This document shows positions 1-6,459 of a stretch of DNA of 7,475 bases, piece after piece. Source of the DNA: G020354085 sp964629975 (GTDB lineage Bacteria; Pseudomonadota; Gammaproteobacteria; Acidiferrobacterales; Sulfurifustaceae); contig CAZVUN010000137.1 in assembly GCA_964629975.1 (NCBI GenBank), positions 1-7,475 on the forward strand. The letters are read 5' to 3'. The position numbers and the translations under genes were made by a program. Under the pieces are notes generated by a model. That model ran no database searches. It was not told the DNA's origin and saw only the letters and a program-made list of their open reading frames with translations. Each line of letters begins with the position of its first letter. Positions within the stretch are counted from its first letter, which is position 1.

Positions 1-387
1 CCGTAACTGTGAGCCGCGTTCCTTGGGAGCGGGGCGAATTTCAACAAACTGCTAGGAAAGGATTGCACAAATCTTCCGTCCGCCCTCAGGCGATCGAGGG
101 GTATGAAAAGCACCTGGCGGCGACACCAAGGCGCCGCTGTGTTCGTGGCTCGACCGGCTCACCAGGAACGGATTCTTCATGGCTTTCTCAACCCTCGATC
201 GTTCGCCGAACAGCGCCCCGCGTGATGCCGCCGCATCGGCCCGCGCACAGGCTTCTGTCGCGCGCCGCGCGACCCGGGCAACCATACGACGATCGGCCCG
301 GACGGGCACCAAGAGCGACCTCCGCCCCTGCCGCACTGAGCCTGCCCACGCCGTCGGCGCGACAACTGCCGCAGCGACCTGCACTGC
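1..387. other. Non-coding or unassigned left-edge region
   Basis: No gene can be supported in these 387 bases downstream of the HEPN gene. Open frames exist on both strands, but their translations are Arg/Pro/Ala-rich, have no recognisable domain and lack convincing ribosome-binding sites. The first 120 bases contain 69 G or C by direct count (about 57%), clearly lower than the coding regions to the right; for example 43 of 60 at 3001-3060. This may mark an intergenic region or the edge of a different segment. No tRNA, terminator with a T-tract, or insertion-sequence end was recognised. Confidence 0.5.
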
Positions 388-810
388 CTACTTCGGGCGT
401 AGGTCTTCCAGCATGTTCTGAACCGCAGTCAGAATCGTGCGCGCATGATCCACTGCCGCCAGCGCCTCGGCGCGCGTGTAGGCCTGCGATGGCGTCAATT
501 CGGCCAAGGCATCCGGGTAGCGCGTCGGGATATAGAGCTTGTCGAGCAACAGCGCCGCATCCAGCAGGTGGTGCAGGCTCCCGCCCGCCTCGCCGGGAAG
601 GTCCTTGATGAGACGCGCCACGGAATGGCCCCAGGGATCCAGGTCGAGCCGTATCCACAGGCCCTTGAGCGCCTTTTCCCCCGCCTGTTGCGCCAGGAAT
701 GCGGCCTGCGCGAACTTTCCGGCCGCAATGAGCGCATGCGCCGCTTGCAGGTCATCCTCCGCCTGCAAGACCCAGCGCCGCGCGTCGGCATCAAGCCGCT
801 CGACGCTCAT
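388..810 (-). CDS. HEPN domain protein, putative toxin partner of the MNT protein
   Basis: A 140-residue protein of the HEPN family (PF05168 type). An AEDDL helix lies at residues 17-21. The stretch at residues 32-48 (KFAQAAFLAQQAGEKAL) is the hallmark QQA-EKAL-K helix. A GHSVARL segment starts at residue 61 and a YIPTRYPDAL block at 93-102, both typical of this subgroup. HEPN proteins paired with minimal nucleotidyltransferases act as toxins or as AMPylation targets. The catalytic RX4-6H motif is not visible: the nearest Arg-to-His spacings are R54-X6-H62-like only by shifting, counted as seven (R54 to H62) and eight (R113 to H122) intervening residues. The ATG at 810 was chosen because the family homology begins there and a GGAAGG (822-827) lies 11 bases upstream. 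The gene overlaps the end of the MNT gene by 20 bases, implying translational coupling. The family is clear; toxicity is inferred. Confidence 0.86.
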   Translation of the reverse strand: MSVERLDADARRWVLQAEDDLQAAHALIAAGKFAQAAFLAQQAGEKALKGLWIRLDLDPWGHSVARLIKDLPGEAGGSLHHLLDAALLLDKLYIPTRYPDALAELTPSQAYTRAEALAAVDHARTILTAVQNMLEDLRPK

Positions 811-1159
811 ACAGGATGCGGCCTTCCTTGAGGATCGACCGCAGGAATCGGCTGTCGCGCCGTGCCGCAAGCTCGGCGGGCGTATAGGCAATGACCTCGA
901 CCGGCCAGGGGCTGTCGGCCAGGAGCCGCAGTACGCGCTCGATGCGCATAAGCGGGCCTTCCGTCGTCTCCCACACGACCAGCAGGTCGAGATCCGACTT
1001 GCGCGTCGCCGTGCCGCGCGCGCGCGACCCGAACAGGACGATTAGCGTCGCATCGAGAGCCTTGCGCAACCGCTCCACGGCTTCACTCAGCCATCGCTCC
1101 TCTGCCGTTTGCGCCGTGACCACGCTCACGCGACCCTGTCCCCGATGATTGTTGTCCAT
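791..1159 (-). CDS. MNT-type minimal nucleotidyltransferase, putative antitoxin
   Basis: A 122-residue protein of the DNA polymerase beta-like minimal nucleotidyltransferase fold. The signature is intact: G44-S45, ten residues, then D56-x-D58 within SDLDLLV, which is the GSX10DXD metal- and nucleotide-binding motif. E88 in the PVEVI strand is the likely third carboxylate. In studied MNT-HEPN pairs such as HepT-MntA the MNT protein transfers AMP from ATP to the HEPN toxin and so neutralises it; the same role is inferred here. The cognate HEPN gene follows with a 20-base overlap. The ATG at 1159 has no good ribosome-binding site. A GTG at 1129, four bases after an AGGG, would give a 112-residue protein with all motifs and is a reasonable alternative start. 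Many homologues are chromosomal and of unknown physiological role. Confidence 0.88.
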   Translation of the reverse strand: MDNNHRGQGRVSVVTAQTAEERWLSEAVERLRKALDATLIVLFGSRARGTATRKSDLDLLVVWETTEGPLMRIERVLRLLADSPWPVEVIAYTPAELAARRDSRFLRSILKEGRILYERRAA

Positions 1160-1183
1160 TGCTGCGTCGTTCTTGCTTGCAGC

Positions 1184-1192
1184 AATCTACCA
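1184..1192 (-). promoter_or_regulatory. Possible extended -10 promoter for the MNT-HEPN pair
   Basis: On the minus strand the sequence reads TGGTAGATT, fitting the TGn extension followed by a TATAAT-like hexamer with four of six matches. It lies 24 bases before the ATG at 1159. No good -35 hexamer is seen at the usual distance. A start site near 1177 would leave a very short leader for the ATG at 1159 and about 48 bases for the GTG at 1129. It is a weak prediction, based only on pattern. Confidence 0.3.
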
Positions 1193-1326
1193 CAGGCTAG
1201 CACCACCCACGAGCCGTCCCTCGCCCGCCTCAGACCCGTGCGAACGCCGCCGAGCCACAGCCGCTTGTGACGGCGTCCCATTTCCGCGCCGCCGGCCAAC
1301 CGGCTTTTGCGGGAGCGCGCCGGTCG

Positions 1327-1361
1327 CGTCTGGCCAGACGATATGATGCGCGCCGCGCATC
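1327..1361 (-). terminator. Two tandem inverted repeats after the SLBB gene, possible terminator
   Basis: Six bases beyond the TGA at 1370-1368 lies GATGCGCG-C-CGCGCATC (1345-1361): eight complementary bases either side of one base, or realistically a 6-bp stem with a 5-base loop in RNA. Five bases further on the transcript is the perfect 14-base palindrome CGTCTGGCCAGACG (1327-1340). No T-tract follows either repeat on the minus strand, so a canonical intrinsic terminator is not shown. They could block 3' exonucleases, assist Rho-linked termination, or bind a dimeric protein. Confidence 0.35.
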
Positions 1362-1367
1362 GTTCGT

Positions 1368-4088
1368 TCAGAACACGCCGATGGCGTCGAGCGCGGCGAC
1401 CGTGACCGCGAGCTGGAACAGGATCTGCGCGGCATCCTTGAACAGCTGCCAGCTGCCGATACGTTCGAGCTTGAGCGGCACGACGATGGTGTCGCCAGGA
1501 CCGATTTCGGGATCGGGCGTGAACCACCCGCCCGGCGGGCTCACCGAGCCGTCGGCGTGCACGACATAGGTGGCGCTCTTGTTGCCCTTCTCCGTCACGC
1601 CGCCACTGCTACGCACGTAATCGCTGCTGTTCATATTGGGCTTGTACAGGTGCGAGGTCGGATAGTACACCTCGCCCAGTACCGTCACTTCCTGCGGCTG
1701 GCGCGGGATATACAGGCGATCGCCCCCCTGCACGATGATCGCCTCCGCGGCGTCACGCGCCTTGTCGGACCCGTCCAGACGGATGACCATGCGTCCCGCC
1801 GCCTTCGCGGTGCGCAACTGCTGCAGGAGCACCTGGCCTTCGGCCAGCACCTGCTCCTTCTTGACACCAACGTCCTGGCCCTGCGTCGCGACCACGGCGA
1901 GATCGCGCTCGAGATCACGCACCAGGCGTTCGAGATGCTCCTGTTCGCGCTGGCGTACCGCCTCGCGCAGGAAGATCGCGCCCTTGGGATAGGCCTGATC
2001 GGTAAAACCGCCGGCCCGTTCGATGACGCTGGCAAGCGTCTCCTTGCGGCCGATCGGGTACTTGCCCGGGAAACGCACCTCGCCCACGACTTCGATCACG
2101 CCCTCTTCGTCCCACTTCGGGATACGCCGAATGACCAGGCGGTCGTAGGGCTGCAGCGCGACGTTCTTGTCGGCGTCACCCCGGAGTACGGCAGCGACGT
2201 CAATGGTCATGCGCGACTGCTCGCGCTCCTTGCCCTCGATCACATTGAAGCGCGTGAGCTCCGCTTCCACGGTGTAGGCACGATCGGTCAGTCCGCCGCC
2301 GGCGCGCAGCAGATCGCCGGCGCGCATGCCGCTTGAATACGGATAGGTACCGGGATGGTGCACCACGCCCTCGATTACGACCTCGGGTACCGGCCGGCCA
2401 GGCGCGGTACGCAGCCTCGCCTGCTCGAGCAACGGCTTCACCAGCGCGTTGCGCTTTGCCTGGATCGCGAACACGTGCACCTCGTCGCGCGGTTGCAGCA
2501 GCACGTTGGCCTCGCCTTGCGGCTGAGCCAGCGCCGCCATCAGGTCGGCACTGACGAACGAGATCGACTGGTCGCGCGGGTCTTCGCGCCGGATGAGTAG
2601 GTAGCGTGCATCCACCTCCGGCTGCAGGTCCGCCAGCGAGCCGATCAGGTCGGTGAGGCGCATGTTGGGCTTCCACTGATACTCGCCCGGGCGCTGGGCG
2701 TGGCCGACCAGGCGCACCGCGCCATCGATGCGATCGGCCACCGAATAGATCTTCACGATGTCGCCGTCGTGCAGCGCGAGGTTGCGGCCGTCCTCGGTGC
2801 CGAGGTCGACCGTGACCACGGTGCGCAGGCGGCTGTCGACGATGCGTTCGATGCGCACGCCTTGCAGATACGCCTCCGGGGCGAGCCCGCCGGCCATGGC
2901 GATGAGATCGCCGACCGTCTTTTCGTCCTTCAATTCATAGATGGCGGGGCGCCGCACCCGGCCGGCGACGCCGGCGGTCTTGCCGACCGGCGGCACGAAT
3001 ACCACATCGCCCGATTGCAGGCGCACGTCCGCGCCGCTGTCGCCGCGCAGCAGCAGATCGTACAGATCGCGCCGCGCCACGACCTTGCCCTGGCGCTTGA
3101 GCTGCACGTCACGCAGGCTGCCGATACGCTTCACGCCGCCGGCCGCGAGCAGTGCACTCGGGATCGAGGCCAGGCCGGTCAGGGCGTATGCCCCCGGGCG
3201 CTCGACATCGCCCAGCACCAGCACGCGCACCGAACGCAGCTTGCCGAGCGTGACCGCGGCTTTCATGCCGATGAGTTGGCGCTGCACGCGCTCCTGCAGG
3301 CGGCTCTCGAGCTGCGAGAACTTGAGTCCCGTGACCGGGATCGGACCGATGCCGGGAAAGAGAATGTTGCCGTCGCGCGTGACGGTGAGCTCGTACTCGG
3401 CGCTTTCCTTGCCGAACAGTTGCACCATCACGACATCGCCCGGGCCGATGACGTAGTCGCCCGGCACCGGGATGTCGGTCGCCGGCGCCAGTGTCCTCGG
3501 CGCCTTGGCGAACAGTTCGTAGCCAAACGGCGTGAGCGGCTCTTCGATCGGCAGCAGGCGGACGCTGACCTCGTAGCCCTGCAAGGCGGGCTCGACCTGC
3601 AGGCGCGCCGCGGCCTCTTCCTCGTTGAGCCCCTTGAGAGCGATGCGTCCGACCTTGTCCAGGCTCACTGCCCCGAACTGGTCGAGCACCAGCAGCTGCT
3701 GCTCGGGAAACTCGGCCGGCCGTGGCGGCGTGCGCGGAAACAGGACCGGTGCGTCGCGCGCCTCGCGCCCGTCGGTGGGCCGGAGGCGAACCAGGATCGT
3801 GTCGCCCACCTTGAGGCGCGGCGGTTTCGCCGGTGCGGATTCCACCGGCGCGACGTCTGACTCGGGCGATTCGGCAGGCGCCGGGGCATCCGCGCTGGCC
3901 TCGGTCTTGGGCTTGGCGGTATCGCGCTTGAGGGACTTCAGCAGCGCCTCGCGCTCCGCAGGCGACAGCTGCTGAAACGCCTTGAGCTGTTCGGGCGTGG
4001 GCTGCGGCGGGGCAGCCGATAGCACCCCGGCTGCCAGCAGCGAAAGCAGTACCGCGCCGATCGGGACGAAAACAGCTTTTTTCAACAT
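1368..4088 (-). CDS. Large SLBB-repeat polysaccharide export protein (Wza/GfcE-like)
   Basis: A 906-residue exported protein of the outer-membrane polysaccharide export (OPX) group. Residues 1-26 form a signal peptide ending near LSAA. A Pro/Ala/Glu-rich linker spans about 55-90. A degenerate export-type domain covers 91-185 (RLKVGDTILVRLRP), followed by a clear Poly_export domain at 208-290 (DYVIGPGDVVMVQLFG, then DGNILFPGIGPIPV). About six SLBB-type beta-grasp units follow, each opening with a G-x-V-x-x-PG-like strand: about 290-365, 373-448, 460-540, 573-655, 667-795 and 803-870. Unit five carries a charged insertion at 705-765 that looks like a coiled coil. A hydrophobic helix at 876-904 resembles the C-terminal outer-membrane helix of Wza. 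Wza is about 380 residues and lipidated; this protein is far longer and has neither a lipobox nor any cysteine. It follows yjbH, as gfcE follows gfcD. The signal peptide fixes the ATG at 4088, although its ribosome-binding site is weak. It probably forms the periplasmic and outer-membrane export channel. Confidence 0.93.
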   Translation of the reverse strand: MLKKAVFVPIGAVLLSLLAAGVLSAAPPQPTPEQLKAFQQLSPAEREALLKSLKRDTAKPKTEASADAPAPAESPESDVAPVESAPAKPPRLKVGDTILVRLRPTDGREARDAPVLFPRTPPRPAEFPEQQLLVLDQFGAVSLDKVGRIALKGLNEEEAAARLQVEPALQGYEVSVRLLPIEEPLTPFGYELFAKAPRTLAPATDIPVPGDYVIGPGDVVMVQLFGKESAEYELTVTRDGNILFPGIGPIPVTGLKFSQLESRLQERVQRQLIGMKAAVTLGKLRSVRVLVLGDVERPGAYALTGLASIPSALLAAGGVKRIGSLRDVQLKRQGKVVARRDLYDLLLRGDSGADVRLQSGDVVFVPPVGKTAGVAGRVRRPAIYELKDEKTVGDLIAMAGGLAPEAYLQGVRIERIVDSRLRTVVTVDLGTEDGRNLALHDGDIVKIYSVADRIDGAVRLVGHAQRPGEYQWKPNMRLTDLIGSLADLQPEVDARYLLIRREDPRDQSISFVSADLMAALAQPQGEANVLLQPRDEVHVFAIQAKRNALVKPLLEQARLRTAPGRPVPEVVIEGVVHHPGTYPYSSGMRAGDLLRAGGGLTDRAYTVEAELTRFNVIEGKEREQSRMTIDVAAVLRGDADKNVALQPYDRLVIRRIPKWDEEGVIEVVGEVRFPGKYPIGRKETLASVIERAGGFTDQAYPKGAIFLREAVRQREQEHLERLVRDLERDLAVVATQGQDVGVKKEQVLAEGQVLLQQLRTAKAAGRMVIRLDGSDKARDAAEAIIVQGGDRLYIPRQPQEVTVLGEVYYPTSHLYKPNMNSSDYVRSSGGVTEKGNKSATYVVHADGSVSPPGGWFTPDPEIGPGDTIVVPLKLERIGSWQLFKDAAQILFQLAVTVAALDAIGVF

Positions 4089-4204
4089 GCGACCCGTAGT
4101 CTTTCTAATTCAACGAGTTTTTCGGCGGGAGGTGACCCGGCATCTTACCGACCGCTCCGGACCAATGACAAGGCGGATGTCGGCGGCGTAGCGGCCGCGC
4201 AACG
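4089..4204 (-). promoter_or_regulatory. Leader region of the SLBB gene with sigma70-like promoter
   Basis: In this 116-base gap the minus strand reads TTGTCA (4171-4166), an 18-base spacer, then TAAGAT (4147-4142). The -35 matches consensus at five of six positions and the -10 at four of six. The start site would fall near 4135, giving a leader of about 45-50 bases. The leader contains CACCTCC, identical to the anti-Shine-Dalgarno end of 16S rRNA, while the bases just before the ATG show only a weak ACGGG. The export gene may therefore have its own promoter in addition to read-through from yjbH. Confidence 0.45.
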
Positions 4205-6361
4205 CTATTTCGCCATGTCTTCGAGCGGACCATAGTCGCTGCGATCGAACAGCAGGCCGTTCTCCATCTGCCGGTACAGATCGCCCGGGGACTCGACCAT
4301 CTGGCCCACGTCGCGCGTGAAGTCGACGATGGCGATGGTCGAGCGTTGCTGGGTGTCGCGTGGCAGCATTGCGCCGAGCGGAATCGACACGAACAGTCCC
4401 TTGTCGCGGTACGGATCGTCCGGGCTGCCCGGCGGTTGGGTGTCGTTGCCGTTGGTGAGGGTGTACCACGCACCGGCCTCGATGCCGGAGCGGAAGCGGC
4501 GCTTCACCTCGAAGCGCGCCCCTTCGTCCTTGGCGAGAAACCGCCCCGCCCGCACCGTGCCGGTGAGCCCGATCGAGGGAAAGCGGTAGTGCCAGGCGGC
4601 GAGTGCCGTCACCACCGAGTAATCCCGGAAACCGAATTGGCTTCCCGGTTCACGCTGGCGCAGCCAGTCGACCGACAGGTCGATGGCCCAATCGCCCTGC
4701 ACCGGCAGATACATGATCTGCCCGCCGGCGCCGGCGTACATCTCCTCGTAGTAGCCGAACGACCCGCGCCCGAACACCCCGCTGCCGAGGTGCTGGTACT
4801 TGTTGAGCAGAAGCTTGTTGAGATAGACGAGCGGACGCTCGCGCGCGTACTCGGCGATGTCCGAGCGCACGTGCGGCAACTCGCTGTTAGACGGCTGCGT
4901 GACCTCGCTCACGTCCTCGAACAAGGTGACGCGCGCCGCGGCATTGAGCAGCAGCCCGCGCGCGAGCTGCTGGTCGTAATTGACGAGCGCGAAGGTATCG
5001 TAGTGGAACGCGCCGCTCGGGTCGTTGAAGAAGAAACGGAAATTGATCGGGATGAGGTGCAGGCGGGACAGCGTGTTGTCCTCGCGCTTGAAGCTGACGG
5101 CGTGCCCCTCCTCACCATAGAGGGCGCGCAGCGCGGGCGGCTCCGGCTCGCGTGGCAGCTCGAGCGCCCCGTCGTCGCGAAAGCGCGCGGCGTACTCGGG
5201 CGAGGCGAAGTGCAGCTGCATGGTATCCGCCAATGCGGCTTCGTCGACTTCGCCGACGAAGTAGCGACGCAGTACCGCCACGTCGTTGAAGCTGTAGGTG
5301 AGCGCCGGCAGATCATTGATGGTGTAGGTGATGCGCAGCGCCCGGGTGTCGGCGGGTGCCAGTGCCAGCATGGTGCGCGCCGCGCGCCCGACCGCGCGCC
5401 CGACAAGCGAGATGCGCGTGTGCGTGAGGCTCGCCTCCAAAGTGCGGCCGTCGAGGTGCAGGCGCACGTTCTTGAACCCCTGGCGCTCGAGCGCCCCGCC
5501 GAGCATGCCCAGGCGCGCGACGAGATCCTCCGGTACCTCGCCTTCGGCCGCCGGCCCGTACGGCGCCGGTTCCTGAATCTTGGGAACGAACTCGCGCCGC
5601 TCGAGCGGCACGGATACGTACAGATTGCCGCTCCAGTCGCGCTGATAGGACAGCTGCGCGCCGATCCAGCCCCACGTGTATTCAAGCCCGTAGGTGGCGC
5701 CGCCCGGGCGATCGGCGGCGCCCGATTCGGCGGCCCGATGATCGCGCATGTAGTCGTTGGCGTCGTACTCGGCGAGCACGCTCACGCCGCGCAGCCAGCG
5801 CGGCGTGTAGCGCAGGCCGCCAAAGGCGCCATCGATGCGTTTGGCGCCGTACCCGAGTGTCACGTCCAGATCGCCCACGCGTTTGCTGAGTGCGAGGAAC
5901 TCGGCGGCAAACAGGCGCGTGCCCAGGTAGTCCTGCACACCGGCGCTCACCGACGGCAACCACGTCGATTCGCGCCACAGCAGCAACTTGGCGTCGAACG
6001 CCTTGTCCTTGTAGTCGCCATAGTCGCTGTTGTTCTCGAAACCCGGCACGCCGTTGATCTCGGTATAGCGCGCCGACAGCTCCACGCGTGGCAGGAAGGT
6101 CACGCTGCCCCACAGGGCGGTGTAGGGTTCGTCCTGGCTGATGCCGAAGCGCATCGTCCCGTCCGGCGCGATGCGCCCGTCGGGCATGTGGATGAGGCCG
6201 CTCTGGCCGATGAGGTTCGCTTCGCCGTCGGCCGCAGCGGCCGTGGCGTAGCCGAGGATGAGTGCGACGCAGACGCGCTGCGCCTCGCGTGCGAGGCGCG
6301 CGGGCAGGCAATCACGCGCGGGACGGGCCGGCCGAATGCGGGGGTGCGACAGGCGCATCAC
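4205..6361 (-). CDS. yjbH: YjbH/GfcD-type outer-membrane exopolysaccharide protein
   Basis: A 718-residue protein of the YjbH family (PF06082); E. coli YjbH is similar in length. The long basic N-terminus (1-29) is followed by a hydrophobic stretch ending in an Ala-rich cleavage region near residue 45. The mature protein opens with the family signature NLIGQSGLIHMPDGRIAPDG (49-68). Alternating beta-strands with aromatic residues run to about 255. A probable periplasmic alpha/beta section follows at 275-425. A second strand-rich region at 430-665 includes the conserved AGRFLAKDEGARFEVKRRF (605-623) and AWYTLTN (631-637). This fits an outer-membrane beta-barrel protein acting in polysaccharide secretion. 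Translation may start at GTG 6361 or the next codon, ATG 6358; no downstream in-frame start retains the signal peptide, and the ribosome-binding site is poor. It sits between the yjbE-like gene (98 bases away) and the SLBB gene. The substrate cannot be read from the sequence. Confidence 0.94.
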   Translation of the reverse strand: MMRLSHPRIRPARPARDCLPARLAREAQRVCVALILGYATAAAADGEANLIGQSGLIHMPDGRIAPDGTMRFGISQDEPYTALWGSVTFLPRVELSARYTEINGVPGFENNSDYGDYKDKAFDAKLLLWRESTWLPSVSAGVQDYLGTRLFAAEFLALSKRVGDLDVTLGYGAKRIDGAFGGLRYTPRWLRGVSVLAEYDANDYMRDHRAAESGAADRPGGATYGLEYTWGWIGAQLSYQRDWSGNLYVSVPLERREFVPKIQEPAPYGPAAEGEVPEDLVARLGMLGGALERQGFKNVRLHLDGRTLEASLTHTRISLVGRAVGRAARTMLALAPADTRALRITYTINDLPALTYSFNDVAVLRRYFVGEVDEAALADTMQLHFASPEYAARFRDDGALELPREPEPPALRALYGEEGHAVSFKREDNTLSRLHLIPINFRFFFNDPSGAFHYDTFALVNYDQQLARGLLLNAAARVTLFEDVSEVTQPSNSELPHVRSDIAEYARERPLVYLNKLLLNKYQHLGSGVFGRGSFGYYEEMYAGAGGQIMYLPVQGDWAIDLSVDWLRQREPGSQFGFRDYSVVTALAAWHYRFPSIGLTGTVRAGRFLAKDEGARFEVKRRFRSGIEAGAWYTLTNGNDTQPPGSPDDPYRDKGLFVSIPLGAMLPRDTQQRSTIAIVDFTRDVGQMVESPGDLYRQMENGLLFDRSDYGPLEDMAK
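6280..6299. repeat. Near-perfect palindrome inside the yjbH signal-peptide region
   Basis: GCGCCTCGC (6280-6288) and GCGAGGCGC (6291-6299) are exact reverse complements separated by two bases. The repeat lies about 60-80 bases into the yjbH message and encodes the ARLAREAQ segment just before the hydrophobic core of the signal peptide. As RNA it would form a strong stem close to the initiation region. It may be chance in a G+C-rich, Arg/Ala-coding stretch. Confidence 0.5.
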
Positions 6362-6418
6362 TGGCCATCAGCCGATCGCATTGATGGTCGCGCGCTTGCC
6401 CCACTGGATGAGGAGCCG

Positions 6419-6438
6419 CAACCGCCTGCCCGCGGTTG
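6419..6438 (-). promoter_or_regulatory. Intercistronic hairpin between the yjbE-like gene and yjbH
   Basis: On the minus strand CAACCGC, a six-base GGGCAG loop and GCGGTTG form a perfect 7-bp stem, 21 bases after the stop codon of the yjbE-like gene. No U-tract follows, so full intrinsic termination is unlikely. A stem in this position could stabilise the upstream short message or attenuate read-through into yjbH. That would fit a small secreted protein needed in larger amounts than the outer-membrane protein. Confidence 0.45.
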
Positions 6439-6459
6439 GGAAAGGGACCTCTTGGCGGT

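Larger units (their letters stand above)
1160..1367. other. Spacer between the export gene and the MNT-HEPN pair
   Basis: This 208-base gap separates the stop codon of the SLBB export gene from the MNT start codon. It holds two adjacent inverted repeats next to the stop codon (1345-1361 and 1327-1340) and the weak -10 candidate near 1184-1192. No gene is supported. The gap suggests that the MNT-HEPN pair is a separate transcription unit rather than the tail of the polysaccharide operon. Confidence 0.5.

Noticed and set aside
52..384. A 110-residue minus-strand frame starting four bases after the HEPN stop codon
   Set aside because: The close spacing suggests a third operon gene, but it starts at GTG without a ribosome-binding site, codon use is unlike the neighbours, and no domain or helix pattern is evident.
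9..608. A 199-residue plus-strand open frame
   Set aside because: It runs antisense into the HEPN gene and its product is Arg/Pro/Ser-rich low complexity without any motif.
811..891. N-terminal extension of the HEPN protein to 891
   Set aside because: The extra 27 residues overlap the conserved end of the MNT gene, show no homology pattern, and the ATG at 810 has a plausible Shine-Dalgarno sequence.
1291..1308. Plus-strand hairpin GCCGG-CCAA-CCGGC followed by TTTT
   Set aside because: It would terminate plus-strand transcription, but no plus-strand gene lies upstream, the stem is only 5 bp, and the T-run is short.
2700..3860. A 386-residue plus-strand open frame opposite the SLBB gene
   Set aside because: Antisense to well-supported SLBB and Poly_export coding sequence; the His/Asp/Arg/Ala-rich translation shows no recognisable fold.
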